This document shows positions 10,417 through 21,622 of a stretch of 64,000 nucleotides of DNA, in pieces. Where the stretch lies: positions 1-64,000 of the forward strand of contig SKCR01041573.1 of the NCBI GenBank assembly GCA_019454045.1, given 5' to 3'. Position 1 is the stretch's first letter. Each line of letters begins with the position of its first letter. The position numbers and the translations under genes are program-made. The notes beneath the pieces are model-generated. The model saw only the letters and a list, made by a program, of their open reading frames with translations, did not search any database and was not told the origin of the DNA. Source of the stretch: Zanthoxylum bungeanum. Taxonomy: Eukaryota; Streptophyta; Magnoliopsida; Sapindales; Rutaceae.

Positions 10417-12425
10417 TGTTGGACAGTTATGACCCATAGCATCACTAATTGTACAAATCATGATGTTGTTGTACAAATTAACTATGTGTTAAAGGAAATT
10501 GCTCTTTTATCATTTGTGATTAGATCACCAAGATATATAAATGATGAAAGGTCCATATGATTAGATCTGGATTGAGATGATATGAGACAGTATCAATCCA
10601 CGAAAGATTAATCATTAAATATCCCTAGTCATAGTATTATCGAGATTGGACATCGATAATGCGAAAAAGACTAGTATTACACTTGTGCGGGTTGTGAGGG
10701 CATAACGACATAGTTCCCATATATTTTGGTATAGGATACTCATGCAAGTGTAATAGGAGGTTGTGTTTACCGATGGTACGGAAACAGCTTCGCTCTGGAT
10801 AGACCCCTCGGAATTCCATTGGTAGTATGACTATGTGTCTATGGAAGTCCGAATCAGGGTAGATGTATTTGGTCTTAACCTGAGACTTGCACCGCTAATA
10901 CTTGCGACAATCAATATACTTTGGTTTTGGTCTTCCAGGGCTTTAATAGGTTATGTGTACGCCTCTGCTGGGTATATTGAGAATCGTAGTGTGTTGGGTA
11001 TGATGTCAAGACGAAAGTATCACTCCAGTCATAGTGGAGATGATGGTCACGTAGGATACGGAACTGGTTCTCTTAAGTACTGCAGTCATCGGGATAATAT
11101 TACTAGGTCATGATTATCCGATATAGAGACTAGTTACCAGAGATTCGATATGTGCTTCGTACGGGGTAGACACAATTCCAACCCCAGGCCTAGCATGTGA
11201 CATCCGATACTGGATCGAAATACGCAATACTACATATACTACGCCTGATATAGATCACATATTCCTGTAAGGATATTTCGGGAGAATTGGGTAGGCATGG
11301 CGCTTTGCTAGAAGCCAACCTTGTCTTGTAAATCGGGAAAAACGTAGTACTAGTTACGTACGTGTTCGGATAGTCCGACGACCGGATTTACTGCCAACAT
11401 ATCCGGGGATCTCATGGGTCGCTTCCCGAAGATTCACCGATGACGTATGACTCGCACTTAATTAATCTGGGATTAATTAGATGAGAGAGAAAATTAATCT
11501 GGGATTAATTACGGAGATATTTTATCTAGGATAAAATATCATTTAAAAGAGAGATAACGATTAATTTGGAATTAATCGATAAAATAATATATTCGATATA
11601 TTATATGAAATTGAATTTCGACGCGGAATTGAAATTAGATTTTAATTCGGGCAAACGAATTAATTTAGAATTAATCCGTTAGCAACGTGAATAGTGATTT
11701 TGCTAGGCCTAATTATTTAATTATGTCGCAACGGAAAATTCGTTAATTTGGAATTAGCGAACCCGAGCCCGGGAGTGTTTGCGGGCGCACTCGCATTTCG
11801 AATTCAAGTGCGGCCCACAAGTCACATCAAGCATCAAATCACTTGTCATTTTGAGTGATGTGATGTCTAGTCACATTTGATGTGAATAGTTGATGTGTGT
11901 GGTTGGAATGCATTTTTTGCATTTTTTGCCTCCAAATTTTGTTGACTTTTGGAAAGCCTTTTACAAAATTTGGTATATGGTTTTTAATTGATTTTTTGGA
12001 AATCAATTTCAACTAACACAAAAAACACATTTTCTTCTCTCTTTCTTCTCCCCAAACTCTCGGCTAAGGGCCATTTTTCTTCTCCATTTTCTGTCTAAAA
12101 CCGAGAATAAAGAGGAAGCATAAGGAAATTTTGCGGCAAAATTTCCGGAGTGCTAGCACGCTTTAGGAGTCTTGCGAATGTGATAGGGAACCGCACCCGT
12201 GAGCATGGAATTACATCACAAGCTTGGAGCTTGGAGACTCATCCATGGCCGAATTTGGAGGACAATTTTTCAGCTCAAAACTGTGAGCCCTAGAAGGGAA
12301 AAGCTTGAAGATTTTATTCCTCGCATCGCTTAACCGATCAATGTAAGTATTCCGAAACTTCTTTGTTGTATTCACATGAGTTTTATTTCTTGAATCGATC
12401 CCTGTTAGACCGTAGAAACCTAACA
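10417..12425 (+). repeat. Angela-type copia element 1, 5' LTR
   Basis: Begins TGTTGGACAG and ends CCTAACA, followed after one base by the primer-binding site. The 2,009-bp length suits Angela/BARE-type copia. The LTR contains a sense ORF (10835-11113) that is also present in four sister LTRs, and a conserved hairpin array. Its left neighbour is the truncated Tat element. No 5-bp target duplication could be matched with the outer end at 32696, so the outer ends do not come from one simple insertion. Confidence 0.8.
11456..11762. repeat. Array of nine short hairpins in the Angela LTR
   Basis: Consecutive inverted repeats with arms of 6-11 nt and 3-nt centres (usually TGG, TAG or TCG) follow each other. 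Examples are GATATTTTATC/TAG/GATAAAATATC (11516-11540), CGATTAATT/TGG/AATTAATCG (11558-11578), ATAATATAT/TCG/ATATATTAT (11584-11604) and TTCGTTAATT/TGG/AATTAGCGAA (11739-11761). Equivalent arrays occur in every other Angela LTR here. Confidence 0.85.
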
Positions 12426-12426
12426 A

Positions 12427-12438
12427 TGGTATCAGAGC
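12427..12438 (+). other. Primer-binding site of Angela element 1
   Basis: TGGTATCAGAGC starts two bases after the LTR's final CA. It is the classic complement of the 3' end of initiator tRNA-Met used by plant Ty1/copia elements, and it fixes the LTR end and the plus orientation. Confidence 0.9.
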
Positions 12439-14858
12439 GAGGTTGAGCATGAAACTTGAATTTAGGGTTAAAATTGGGTAAAATAAATTTGAGCATGATT
12501 TGATGAAATTGTTTGATTGAGTATGCTTAAATGATATTTAATTGAAGTTGTGCATGATCAATTTCATGAAATTTGATTGGATTAATTTTTCCCTAATTTT
12601 TTAGGCTTGGCCGAGACTTATGAACCCTAATAGTCATGGTGATTTTTTTATTTTGATTCATTGGATGAGTTGGAATCATGTTGGGAATGTTGATTTAGGA
12701 TTTAATTGGATTGAATTCGGAATCGATTTAAAATTCCCCTAATTGCCGAGACTATATGAACATGAAAATGGGTTTGATTTTTGATTAAAATGTGTTGGAC
12801 ATGTTTTAATCATGATGAGCATAATTAATTGTACAAATTTGTGTTTTGGAAATGTTAATTTGGGTAATTAATTATGGCTTACACTTTTGTTAATTAAGTT
12901 ATAAAATTTGGAATTTTTGTAATTTAATTAATTGGACCTATTTTGGAAATTGGGCTTAAAAGTTGTAATTAGGCTTAATGGGCTTGGTTGTACCAAGATT
13001 GGTTTAGACTAAATTGGTTGGATCTAATTGGGCCCAAAACCATATCCATAAAGTCCAATTATGACTTGATGGACCTTTAATTTTAATTGGGCCTAATGGG
13101 CCTAAATTGGTTTCTTGGCATATAAGGGTGATTCCTTAAATGGGCTTTGGTAATTGGGTTTGACCCATATTGACCAAAAGTCCATGCCTTAAGAAATTAA
13201 TTGAAAGCCCATTGGACTTTTATTAAATTGACATTGGATGTTAATCGGGCTTTGAGACCCGTAACGATTAGTTTTAGAATCTAAGTCGTAAAGGTTCATT
13301 AATAAAGTGTAAATATTTAATTTGGAATTAAATAATGAATTAGTATTAAATGCAAATTAAATTGGATTTAATTTTGTAGTTTAATTTAATTCAAGAATTC
13401 GTACTTTGAGTACTTATTCGCAAAACGAGTTGGACTCGCTCAAAATCAAATCGTTGTTTGAACATTGGATGGTCATTAATTATCAGATTAATTAATTGGA
13501 TTAGATTGATTGATAACATGCTTGTGTGAATACATGGTTGCAATGCATGAATAATGTATATCAGATGGATATTAGATGGGTGGGGCAATTTTGGAAATTG
13601 TTGTAATAAATTTAGAATTTATTAATTGGACCTGCGTGTCCAGCCTATTACCTCCTTACTCTTTGTATTTCTCTTCTCACCTATTCCCCTCAATGTAAAT
13701 GAGGTTTCTTTAGAAGTGTTATGTAACGGGTAGAAGTAATACTTGTGCTAGCGGGAGAGAGGAAATGGAGAGATTTGATCTAGTATCAATGTGTAAAGTA
13801 TCCATCCGCATATCATTATTATTTTATTTTACGCGCCTTATTAAGCGTTTTTTTCCTTCCATTGAGTGATTCTTACTCAAGATCCAAGACTGGCATTGGT
13901 TTGTTGGCCAAAGTCAAGGCCTTTGTCCGTCGAGGATGTGTTTGATTCACGAAGGCTTTGTTCCATATTGGTGTCTTGTCCAAGTTGTGATTTGCTGGCC
14001 AAAGTCAAGATCACTTCTTGTCCATCGACATTGATTACGAAGCTTTCCAAGGTCAATGGGTCACGCTTAACTTGGATCACTAAGTTTGTTGTGCCAAAGC
14101 CAATGCTTAGTTGATTCAGAGGAAAAAGGTTAGGCAATATATTGGATATATTGGCATATATAAGATATATGTTTCGGACTTGGATGTCCACCTACTGGAT
14201 CTAGGAATTGGATGGGATCCATTGATCTTAGAGATCTACCTAGTTAATTATCATACAATTTTTTGGCCAAAGTCAAGATTGTGTGTTATTTAACGGGATC
14301 CTAGCCCACTAGGAAATAAGGTTTCCCGAGTACTCAACAGAGGGTTAGAGGCTCACCGAAAAATAGTGGGAGGCAAGTATTAAATTTACAATTTCGTTTA
14401 GTTACTTGCCATACGCGCTCATATCAAATTATTCGTCAAATAAATTATATATTAGTTGGACTAATATTTAATAATTGTTTTAATAAAACAGTTGGACTGT
14501 ATTCAAACTATTTCATTTATAGTTGATTATTAATGAATTATAGTAATAAATATATTTGAATTGACAATTTAATTATAACTGATTTTATAATTGGATTATA
14601 GTAATCAATATAATTGAATTTAAACCTATTAAATTATAGTTGATTATATAGTTGGACTATAGTAATCATTATAATAAATAGTACCTAAAATCGTTGATTA
14701 AATAGTTAGACTATTAGAATCAAGATAAAATTGAAAGATTAATGTTTAAAACATAATCCTGGGTGAAAATGTATTTAAACGACTTTAATTTTCAAATTGG
14801 GAATAATTTCATGATAGTCCTGAAAATTAAGAAGTTACTTTATGTGATAAAAAAAATC
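12439..14858 (+). mobile_element. Long untranslated leader of Angela element 1
   Basis: About 2.4 kb separates the primer-binding site from the first recognisable gag/pol remains. Angela/BARE elements are known for long leaders. The stretch is AT-rich, matches the leader of the minus-strand Angela at 51540-54150, and its first 600 bp match 27902-28505. It contains a zone open on both strands (13866-14191) that is conserved in the sister element. The CRM-like gypsy element has inserted at its end (14859-14863). Confidence 0.65.
13877..14191 (-). other. Conserved antisense ORF in the Angela leader
   Basis: A 104-codon frame runs antisense to the element. Its last 85 or so residues align with the 87-codon ORF at 52217-52480 of the other Angela copy, sharing for example FGTTNLVI and ESFVINVDGQEV. 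The sense strand is also open here (13866-14114) and is equally conserved. The nucleotide motif TTGACTTTGGCCAACAA recurs and is read in different frames (LDFGQQ and LTLA), which argues against simple protein-level selection. No family is recognised. Confidence 0.25.
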
Positions 14859-14863
14859 TTTAG

Positions 14864-15500
14864 TGACAAGAAACCCACTTGGATTCGAAATCCAAGCAAA
14901 CCCGAAGCAACGGACAGAACCCCAAGAACCGCGAATTTGATTTTGTAGGAACAAAAACCCTTCCAAGGCCACAAAGAACTTGCCCTTGAGAACCTTTAAG
15001 ATGAATCCTTGTAGTGTTTTTCTAGCAATGGAGACGCCACTAAGTTTGCCAAAACTTAGATAAGTCGATTCAAACTTGAAAAGAGAATCCCTCCCTTACA
15101 AGAATTCAGCCATAGCCAAAGCTTTAAGCTTTTGAGTTTTATAATTTCGTTGATTCCCCTCAAATGAAGAAGAAAGTAAGCTTAAATAGTGTTACAAAAA
15201 GAAACCCTAAAGGCATAAAGACAACAATGCCCCAAAAAATGAAATTACACAAATATCAAGTCTTTAAGTCTTCAAATGCCTAGGAAGCTTTATTCTAAAC
15301 TGATTTGGGCCAAGTGAAATGGTTTTGGGCCCTTTCCATCGAAGCCCACATACATCTCTATTTGTTTGTTGCAGTCGGCCATAAAACTCTGAACTAATCC
15401 CGCCATTGCTTCTCTGAGTCTTTTGGTCCTCTGCCTCGTAATTGGCCCTTCTGGTACTTGTAATGCGTCCTTTGGTTTGTTTTCGGCCTGGATCATGTCA
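14864..15500 (-). repeat. 3' LTR of the CRM-like element
   Basis: Runs from TGACAAG to ATCATGTCA on the plus strand. The pol reading frame enters the LTR from the integrase side and stays open to 15290. On the minus strand an AGAGGGAGGGGATG purine tract (15501-15514) precedes it. Confidence 0.9.
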
Positions 15501-16800
15501 TCCCCTCCCTCTTGAAAAGGATTCGACCTCGAATCTGTACCTGTATCAAAAGGAGTTAAGTCAGAAACATTAAATGTAGCAGACACATTATACTTACCTT
15601 GTAAATCCAGCTTGTATGCATTGTCATTAATCCATTCCAAAACTTGAAATGGACATCCCCTCTCGGTTGTAGCTTAGATTTACGTTGTTCAGGAAATCTC
15701 TCCTTGCACATGTGTACCCAAACCCAATCTCCAGGCTGAAATACCACACGTTTTCTTCCCTTATTAGCATGAGAAGCATATTGCTCATTCTTTCGTTGTA
15801 TTTGCTCTATTGCTTTCTCATGTATGTGCTTCATCAAATCGGCTTTCCGTTTTCCATCTAGCCCCGCATGCTCATCAACAGGCAAAGGTAACAAATCCAA
15901 TGGAGTTAGTGGCTGAAAACCATAAACAATTTTAAAAGGTGAAAATGATGTAGAAGAATGAATGCTACGATTATATGCAAACTCAATAAATGGCAAACAA
16001 TCTTCCCAACTCTTCAAATTCTTGCCAACTATAGTGCGCAATAATTGTGATAAAGTCCTATTAACTACCTCTGTTTGTCCATCAGTCTGTGGATGACATG
16101 TGGTATAATACAATAGTTTGGTGCCTAGTTTAGCCCACAACACCTTCCAAAAATGGCTAAGGAACTTAACATCTCTATCAGATACAATACTCCTAGGTAT
16201 ACCATGGAGTCGCACAATGTCTCTGAAAAATAAATCTGCAATGTTTGTAGCATCATCGGTTTTATGACATGCAATGAATGAGCCATTTTACTAAACCTAT
16301 CAACTACAACAAAGATTGAATCCCTTCCCCCTCTTGTCCTAGGCAAACCTAACACAAAACCATCGATATATCAACCCAGGGTTCACTAGGTACAGGCAAA
16401 AGTATACAAACCATGTGGCATTAATTTAGATTTAGCATGCTTACATGTTAGACACTTATCACAAATATGCTCAATCACCACGTTTCATTTTAGGCCAATA
16501 AAGTGATCATGTAAAATAGCTAAAGTCTTAGTAATCCCAAAATGCCCCATCAAACCTCCCACATGCGCTTCCTTCACAAGAAACTCACGCATACTACAAG
16601 CAGGAACACATAACCTGTTCGCTTTAAATAAGAATCCGTCATGAATGTAAAACTTTCCAAAAGATGACTTTGCACAAGTAGCAAAAATCTCACCAAAATC
16701 ATAATCACACTCATATAATTGCTTAATCAAATCAAATCCAAACATCCGTGCATGCATTGAAGTAAGTAAAACATACATGCGAGATAATGCATCGGCCACT
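15290..16800 (-). pseudogene. Integrase of the CRM-like element
   Basis: Three broken frames give a gypsy integrase. 16485-16799 holds the N-terminal zinc-binding part (GLMGHFGITKTLAILHDHF). 16125-16355 and 15556-16215 hold the core, with [38 protein letters not shown] and [13 protein letters not shown]; these include catalytic-core segments around the second Asp and beyond. 15290-15640 holds the C-terminal end with [21 protein letters not shown] and NPFQEGGDD, continuing into the 3' LTR. At least two frameshifts separate the pieces (near 16200 and 15640), and a stop or frameshift lies near 16480. Not functional as it stands. Confidence 0.85.
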
Positions 16801-17311
16801 ATGTTTCTTTACCTTGCTTGTAGTGTATAACATATGGAAATGACTCAACGAATTCCATCCATTTTGCGTGTCGCTTATTCAGCTTACCTTGACCCTTCAA
16901 GTGTTTTAATGATTCATGGTCGGTGTGGATCACGAACTCTTTAGGCCACAAGTAGTGCTGCCGGTCTCAAGTGCTCTCACAAGCGCATAACTCTTTGTCA
17001 TATGTGGGGTACCTCAAGGCTGCTCCATTCAGCTTCTCACTAAAATAGGCTATTGGCCGCTTTTCTTGCATGAGAACTGCTCCAATACCTAACCCTGATG
17101 CGTCACACTCAATCTCAAATGTCTTCTCGAAGTTGGGTAGTGCTAAAATTGGTGCACTGCATAACTTCGCTTTAAGGTCCTGGAATGCTCACTCTTGCAC
17201 CTCGCCCCATTGAAAACCAACTGTCTTCTTTACTACCTCAGTCAATGGCGCGGCAATGCTACTGAAGTCCTTGAAAAATCTCCTATAGAAGCTCGCTAAC
17301 CCATGAAAGCT
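16801..17311 (-). pseudogene. RNase H domain of the CRM-like element
   Basis: On the minus strand, frames between RT and integrase encode [20 protein letters not shown], then [37 protein letters not shown] and RHAKWMEF, the usual Ty3/gypsy RNase H order. The frame is interrupted by point stops (for example near 16970 and 17190), so no long ORF is reported. Confidence 0.75.
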
Positions 17312-18106
17312 TCAGACTTCTGTCACTGTAGTTGGTGTAGGCCATTCCTGAATTGCCTTTACCTTCTCCACATCTACCTCGATGCCATCTGCACTCACAA
17401 CAAAGCCAAGAAAAATAATTCTATCCATGCAAAATGTGCATCTGTCAGAGTTAGCATACAATTGTTCTTTTCGTAAAACATCAAGTACATGCTCCAAATG
17501 CATTACATGCTCATCTACTGTTTTACTATAAACTAAGATGTCATCAAAATAAACCACAACAAAATTACCTAAAAATGCACGCATAATATGATTCATCAAT
17601 CTCATAAATGTGGTAGGTGCGTTTGAGAGACCAAATGGCATAACTAACCCTTCATACAAGCCATACTTAGTCTTAAATGTAGTCTTCCACTCATCTCCCT
17701 CTCTCATGCGAATTTGATGGTATCCACTCTTTAAGTCAATCTTACTAAAAATTTTGGAACCATGCAATTCATCCAACATGTCATCTAGTCTAGGAATGGG
17801 GTGACGATACTTTACCGTAATATTGTTGATAGCTCGACAATCAACGCACATACGCCACGTCCCATCTTTCTTAGGAACTAGAAGTACTGGTACTGCACAA
17901 GGGCTCATGCTTTCCCTTACATACCCCTTATCCATCAATTCCCGTACTTGCCTTTGTAGCTCCTTTGTCTCCTCGGGATTACTCCTATAAGCAGGTCTAT
18001 TAGGAATGACTGCTCCAGGTATGAAGTCTATCTGGTGCTCAATACCTCTAATGGGTGGAAGCCCACTAGGTATGTCCTCTGTGAGTACGTCACTGTAATC
18101 CTGCAA
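17312..18106 (-). pseudogene. Reverse transcriptase domain of the CRM-like element
   Basis: The longest intact pol piece, 264 codons. It contains the linker [19 protein letters not shown], fingers [41 protein letters not shown] and the catalytic [12 protein letters not shown] (near 17540-17575), with both catalytic Asp residues present. It would copy the element RNA into DNA inside virus-like particles. The frame ends at 17312, where the RNase H part is shifted. One unusual residue in a conserved place is YEGLVMPF, where YEWLVMPF is common. Confidence 0.9.
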
Positions 18107-18274
18107 AAGAGATGAATAGACACATGAAGCAAAGGGTCAGCGTTAGTAAAATAAATATGAGGCTCCTTATAGACTAACAATAGCATGATCTTGCTAGCCT
18201 TGAACGATTTCCTCGTTTCACCCTCACCCATGTAGAAACTCTTTTTAACTCTCCCTTTTGTTTCCCACTCACGT

Positions 18275-18936
18275 TCACTCACACCCCCCTTGGAAACTCC
18301 ATGGCCTTGGCCTTATTTTTCTCACCATATACAACACTCTTACTAGTTTCGCCCAAAGTGGTGTTTCCCTTCGCTCTCTCTTTGTCACGTTCAAGTGTAA
18401 CTTAACCTGATCTTCATGGACTTGTGCAGGTGTAAGTGGGTATAATGTAATGGGTTTTCCCTTATGCTGAAAAGAGTACTTGTTCTTGAACCCATCATGA
18501 ATAACCTTCTTATCAAACTGCCACGGTCTGCCCAAAAGAATATGTCCGGCATGCATCGGTATCACATCACATAGGACATCATCCGTGTATGGCCCAATGG
18601 TAAAGATCAACAGTACCTGATTTGTCACACTTATCTCCCCACAATCATTTAACCATTGCAACTTGTAAGGCTTCGGGTGTCTCAAACAGCTCAACCCCAA
18701 TCGCTCAATCAAAGATGTGCTAGCAACATTAGTACAACTGCCCCCATACAACTACCCTCATCTATTATGATCATACTACACCCATTGCCATTCACACAGC
18801 ACCTAGTATGGAATATATTCTCCCTCTGCTGCACACTCTCATCCTCTACAACATGTGCACTCAAAGCACGCTTGACAACTAAGGATAAGTTATCCAGCGG
18901 GTATGCAGCTCCCTCATGGTCACTAGTATCCTCCAA
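18275..18936 (-). pseudogene. Aspartic protease region of the CRM-like element
   Basis: Two overlapping frames cover the domain. 18709-18936 carries ENIFHTRCCVNGNGCSMI and an active-site-like IIIDEGSC. 18275-18751 resumes with GGSCTNVASTSLIERLGL, CDVIPMHAGHILLGRPWQFD and TPAQVHEDQVK. In this clade the active site is IDGGSCTN in place of DTG. A frameshift falls exactly at that site (about 18740-18760), which disables the protease. The plus-strand ORF 18656-18970 is a shadow. Confidence 0.8.
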
Positions 18937-20226
18937 CTCTGGATCTCCTCCTCAACCTCACTATCGGTAGAGTACAACTCTCCACTCTTTTTATCAATCA
19001 CTAAGGTACGCCTATTGGGACATTGTGAAGCATAGTGTCCCATGCCCAAACATTTGAAACAATTTACATCCTTAGTTCTAGTAGTTGCTCCCTCAGGTTT
19101 TGGTCTAGTCTTGATCGGTTTTGCAGCCCCTTTACCCTTGGCACTAGGTTCGGCCCTAGGCTTATTAAAGCCTTCACTGAACTCGCCTCTAGGCTTGTCA
19201 AAGCCTCCATCTCTCTTCTCATTCAGAACCCATTTTCCCTTCCATGCAGAAGTAGCCTGAGTACCAAATCTGGATGTTGACCTTTTCTTGAGTTGCCTTT
19301 CTACCTTGATAGCCATGTGAAGAATATCCTCCAAATCAACACAGTGATGCAACTCCACCATGTTTGCAATCTCTCTATTCAAGCCCCCTAGAAATCATGC
19401 CATAGTAGCTTCTGCATCCTCAACTACATTTGCCTTGATCATGGCAACTTCTATCTCTGTGTAATAGTCCTCAACACTTTTGGTCCCCTGATACAGATGT
19501 TGTAGTTTCTAATACAACTCCCTATAGTAATGGTTGGGTATAAATCTCTTTCTCATGAGACCCCTAAGTTCTGCCCATGTCTGAACCGGTCTCTCATAGT
19601 TTCTCCTCCGAGTAGAGACAAGCTGATCACCACCAAATCATAGCATAATCGGTAAACTCAATTGCTGCCAGACTGATCTTCTTCTCGTCTGAGTAGTGAT
19701 GACAGTTGAAAATCAATTCTATTTTCTTTTCCCATTCTAAATAAGCTTCATGATCATTCTTGCCTTGGAATGTTGGTATCTTGATCTTGATGCTACCTAG
19801 ATCACCAGCTACATCTCCTCGCCTACCATATCCTCTCCGATCATAATCCCCTCTTCTGGCATCAAATGCACCTCTATTATCAAACCGTCTATCCCTCCTA
19901 TCATTCCTCATATCAAACCTCCTATTAGGCCTCCTATCATGCCGAGGCTGAAATCTCTCCTCCACATCATCAAAACCATCAGAATCATCAAACTCATTTT
20001 TAGCTTCCTCTTCATCTGGTGGTACATATTGTGGTGGTACACGGCGAGGTGGCACATTGTGAGGTGGTGGTACATTGTGAGGTGGTGGTACTCTAGGACC
20101 GCTACCAGTTTGAATACTCTCTACACTCTTGGACAATCTCTCTAAAGCAGTATTCATGTTCTCCATCATATCTGTAAATTTCCTATCCAAAGCCTCAAGC
20201 TTTTCATCAAAAGTTAGACCTGCCAT
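18879..20226 (-). pseudogene. gag of the CRM-like element
   Basis: The likely start is the ATG at 20226 (MAGLTFDEKLEALDRKF), a coiled-coil-like N-terminus. A proline/arginine-rich segment (PPPHNVPPPHNV, then repeated RRFD/RRGD) follows, then the retrotransposon gag core (FQGKNDHEAYLEWEKKIELI). The frame breaks near 19627. The 19383-19626 part continues in other frames, and 18879-19382 resumes with a CCHC zinc knuckle CFKCLGMGHYASQC. Gag would form the particle and bind the RNA genome. The in-frame Met at 20259 is less likely because its 11-residue extension is hydrophobic. Confidence 0.85.
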
Positions 20227-21600
20227 CTCAACACTAAACAAAGAGATTAGAAATAACAAGAAAGTAAAGCAAATATGTAAATCCTCACAATCTCACGTGT
20301 TTACACTCGAATGATATCACTCCACTTGTGTTTGCACTATTGGCTTTTACCCGATACTGTGCTCACAATCACTGTCTTTTACCACTCTTGAGTTCGTCCT
20401 CAATTCAAATGTAAATCACACTCAATCCAAGAATACAAACCAAATGTAGTCCTCAAGCCAGCATGAAACACAAAGGTTTAATAATATATATAGGACAAGT
20501 GGAAACAAAATGAGAACAGGAATAACGACGACGAAGACTCAATCAATAATACTTAAACTAGAGTATTTGGAATAAAGGAGTGAACAATTAGCACAATGAA
20601 AAAAATAAGCATGCAAATTCACGGTCGTATACAATTTCGGGAGAAAATTTGGCACCGCTATAGAAATTTTGATGGGATACCTCCACGGGCACCTAAATGA
20701 TAATATGGAACAAACTAAATTCAACCAAAAAAAATTACTTTTTTTTTTCTGCTCAAGTGATCACTATCACTCAAGTCTTTTTTTTTTTTGATAACGTCAG
20801 ATGCTGATACTGTGGTTCTGATTTCAGAGGCTGATTTAGGTTCTGATTTCAGAGGCTGATTTTTTAGGGTCTGATTTCAGAGGCTTTTGGTCAGTGTCTG
20901 ATTTCATAGGTTAATTTTCAGGGTCTGATTTCAGAGGCTACTGGTCAGGGTCTGATTTCATAGGCTACTGTTCAGTGTCTGACTTCAGAGGCTACTGGTC
21001 AGGGTCTGATTTCAGAGGTTACTATTCAGTGTCTGACTTCAGAGGCTACTGGTCAGGGTCTGATTTCAGAGGTTACTATTCAGTGTCTGACTTCAGAGGC
21101 TACTGGTCAGGGTCTGATTTCAGAGGTTACTTTTCAGAGTCTGATTTTCAGAGGCTAATCTTCAGGGTCTGATTTCAGAGACTAAGTTTCAGGGTCTGAT
21201 TTCAGAGTCAGATTTCAAAGGCTAAGTTTTTAGAGTCTGATTTCAGAGGTTGAGTTTCAGGGTCTGAATTCAGAGTCAGATTTCAAATTTCGCTAGAGTT
21301 TTAGAAACAAATCACAAAGCCGCCAAAGAACATGCTTATTTCTTAAACATATGTTGAAGATCAGAATGACTATGACGAACTGATAGGAAGAACATAACAG
21401 AAACCCAGAACTGGAAAATGATAAAAATGAACTGATATGCAACTATGACAAACTGATAGGAAGAACAAAACAAACCCAGATCCAGAAATAAACAAAACAA
21501 AAATAGAAATAAGATCCAACAAGAAATGAAACGAAAATAACAAAGAACAAAATAAAAACAGAATCACACAAAAGTAAAGATAGAAAAATCAGACCTTGGA
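20227..21600 (-). mobile_element. Leader of the CRM-like element between PBS and gag
   Basis: Non-coding in the element's sense. The distal part holds the 27-bp tandem array annotated separately. The rest (20260-20810 and 21300-21600) is AT- and A-rich with poly(A/T) runs (20734-20749, 20779-20789). Confidence 0.7.
20810..21290. repeat. 27-bp tandem repeat array in the leader of the CRM-like element
   Basis: About 17 copies of a unit around TCTGATTTCAGAGGCTACTG followed by GTCAGGG. The central part (20975-21140) is a homogeneous 54-bp two-unit higher-order repeat. Since 27 is a multiple of three, one plus-strand frame stays open and reads SDFRGYWSG/SDFRGYYSV repeats (20975-21172), antisense to the element. 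Confidence 0.9.
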
Positions 21601-21620
21601 ACCCTGAGCTCTAGATACCA
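21601..21620 (-). other. Primer-binding site of the CRM-like element
   Basis: On the minus strand TGGTATCTAGAGCTCAGGGT begins two bases after the 5' LTR. It resembles the tRNA-Met type site. A close variant (TTGGTATCAAGAGCTCAGGG) marks the plus-strand gypsy at 58160. Confidence 0.8.
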
Positions 21621-21622
21621 AA

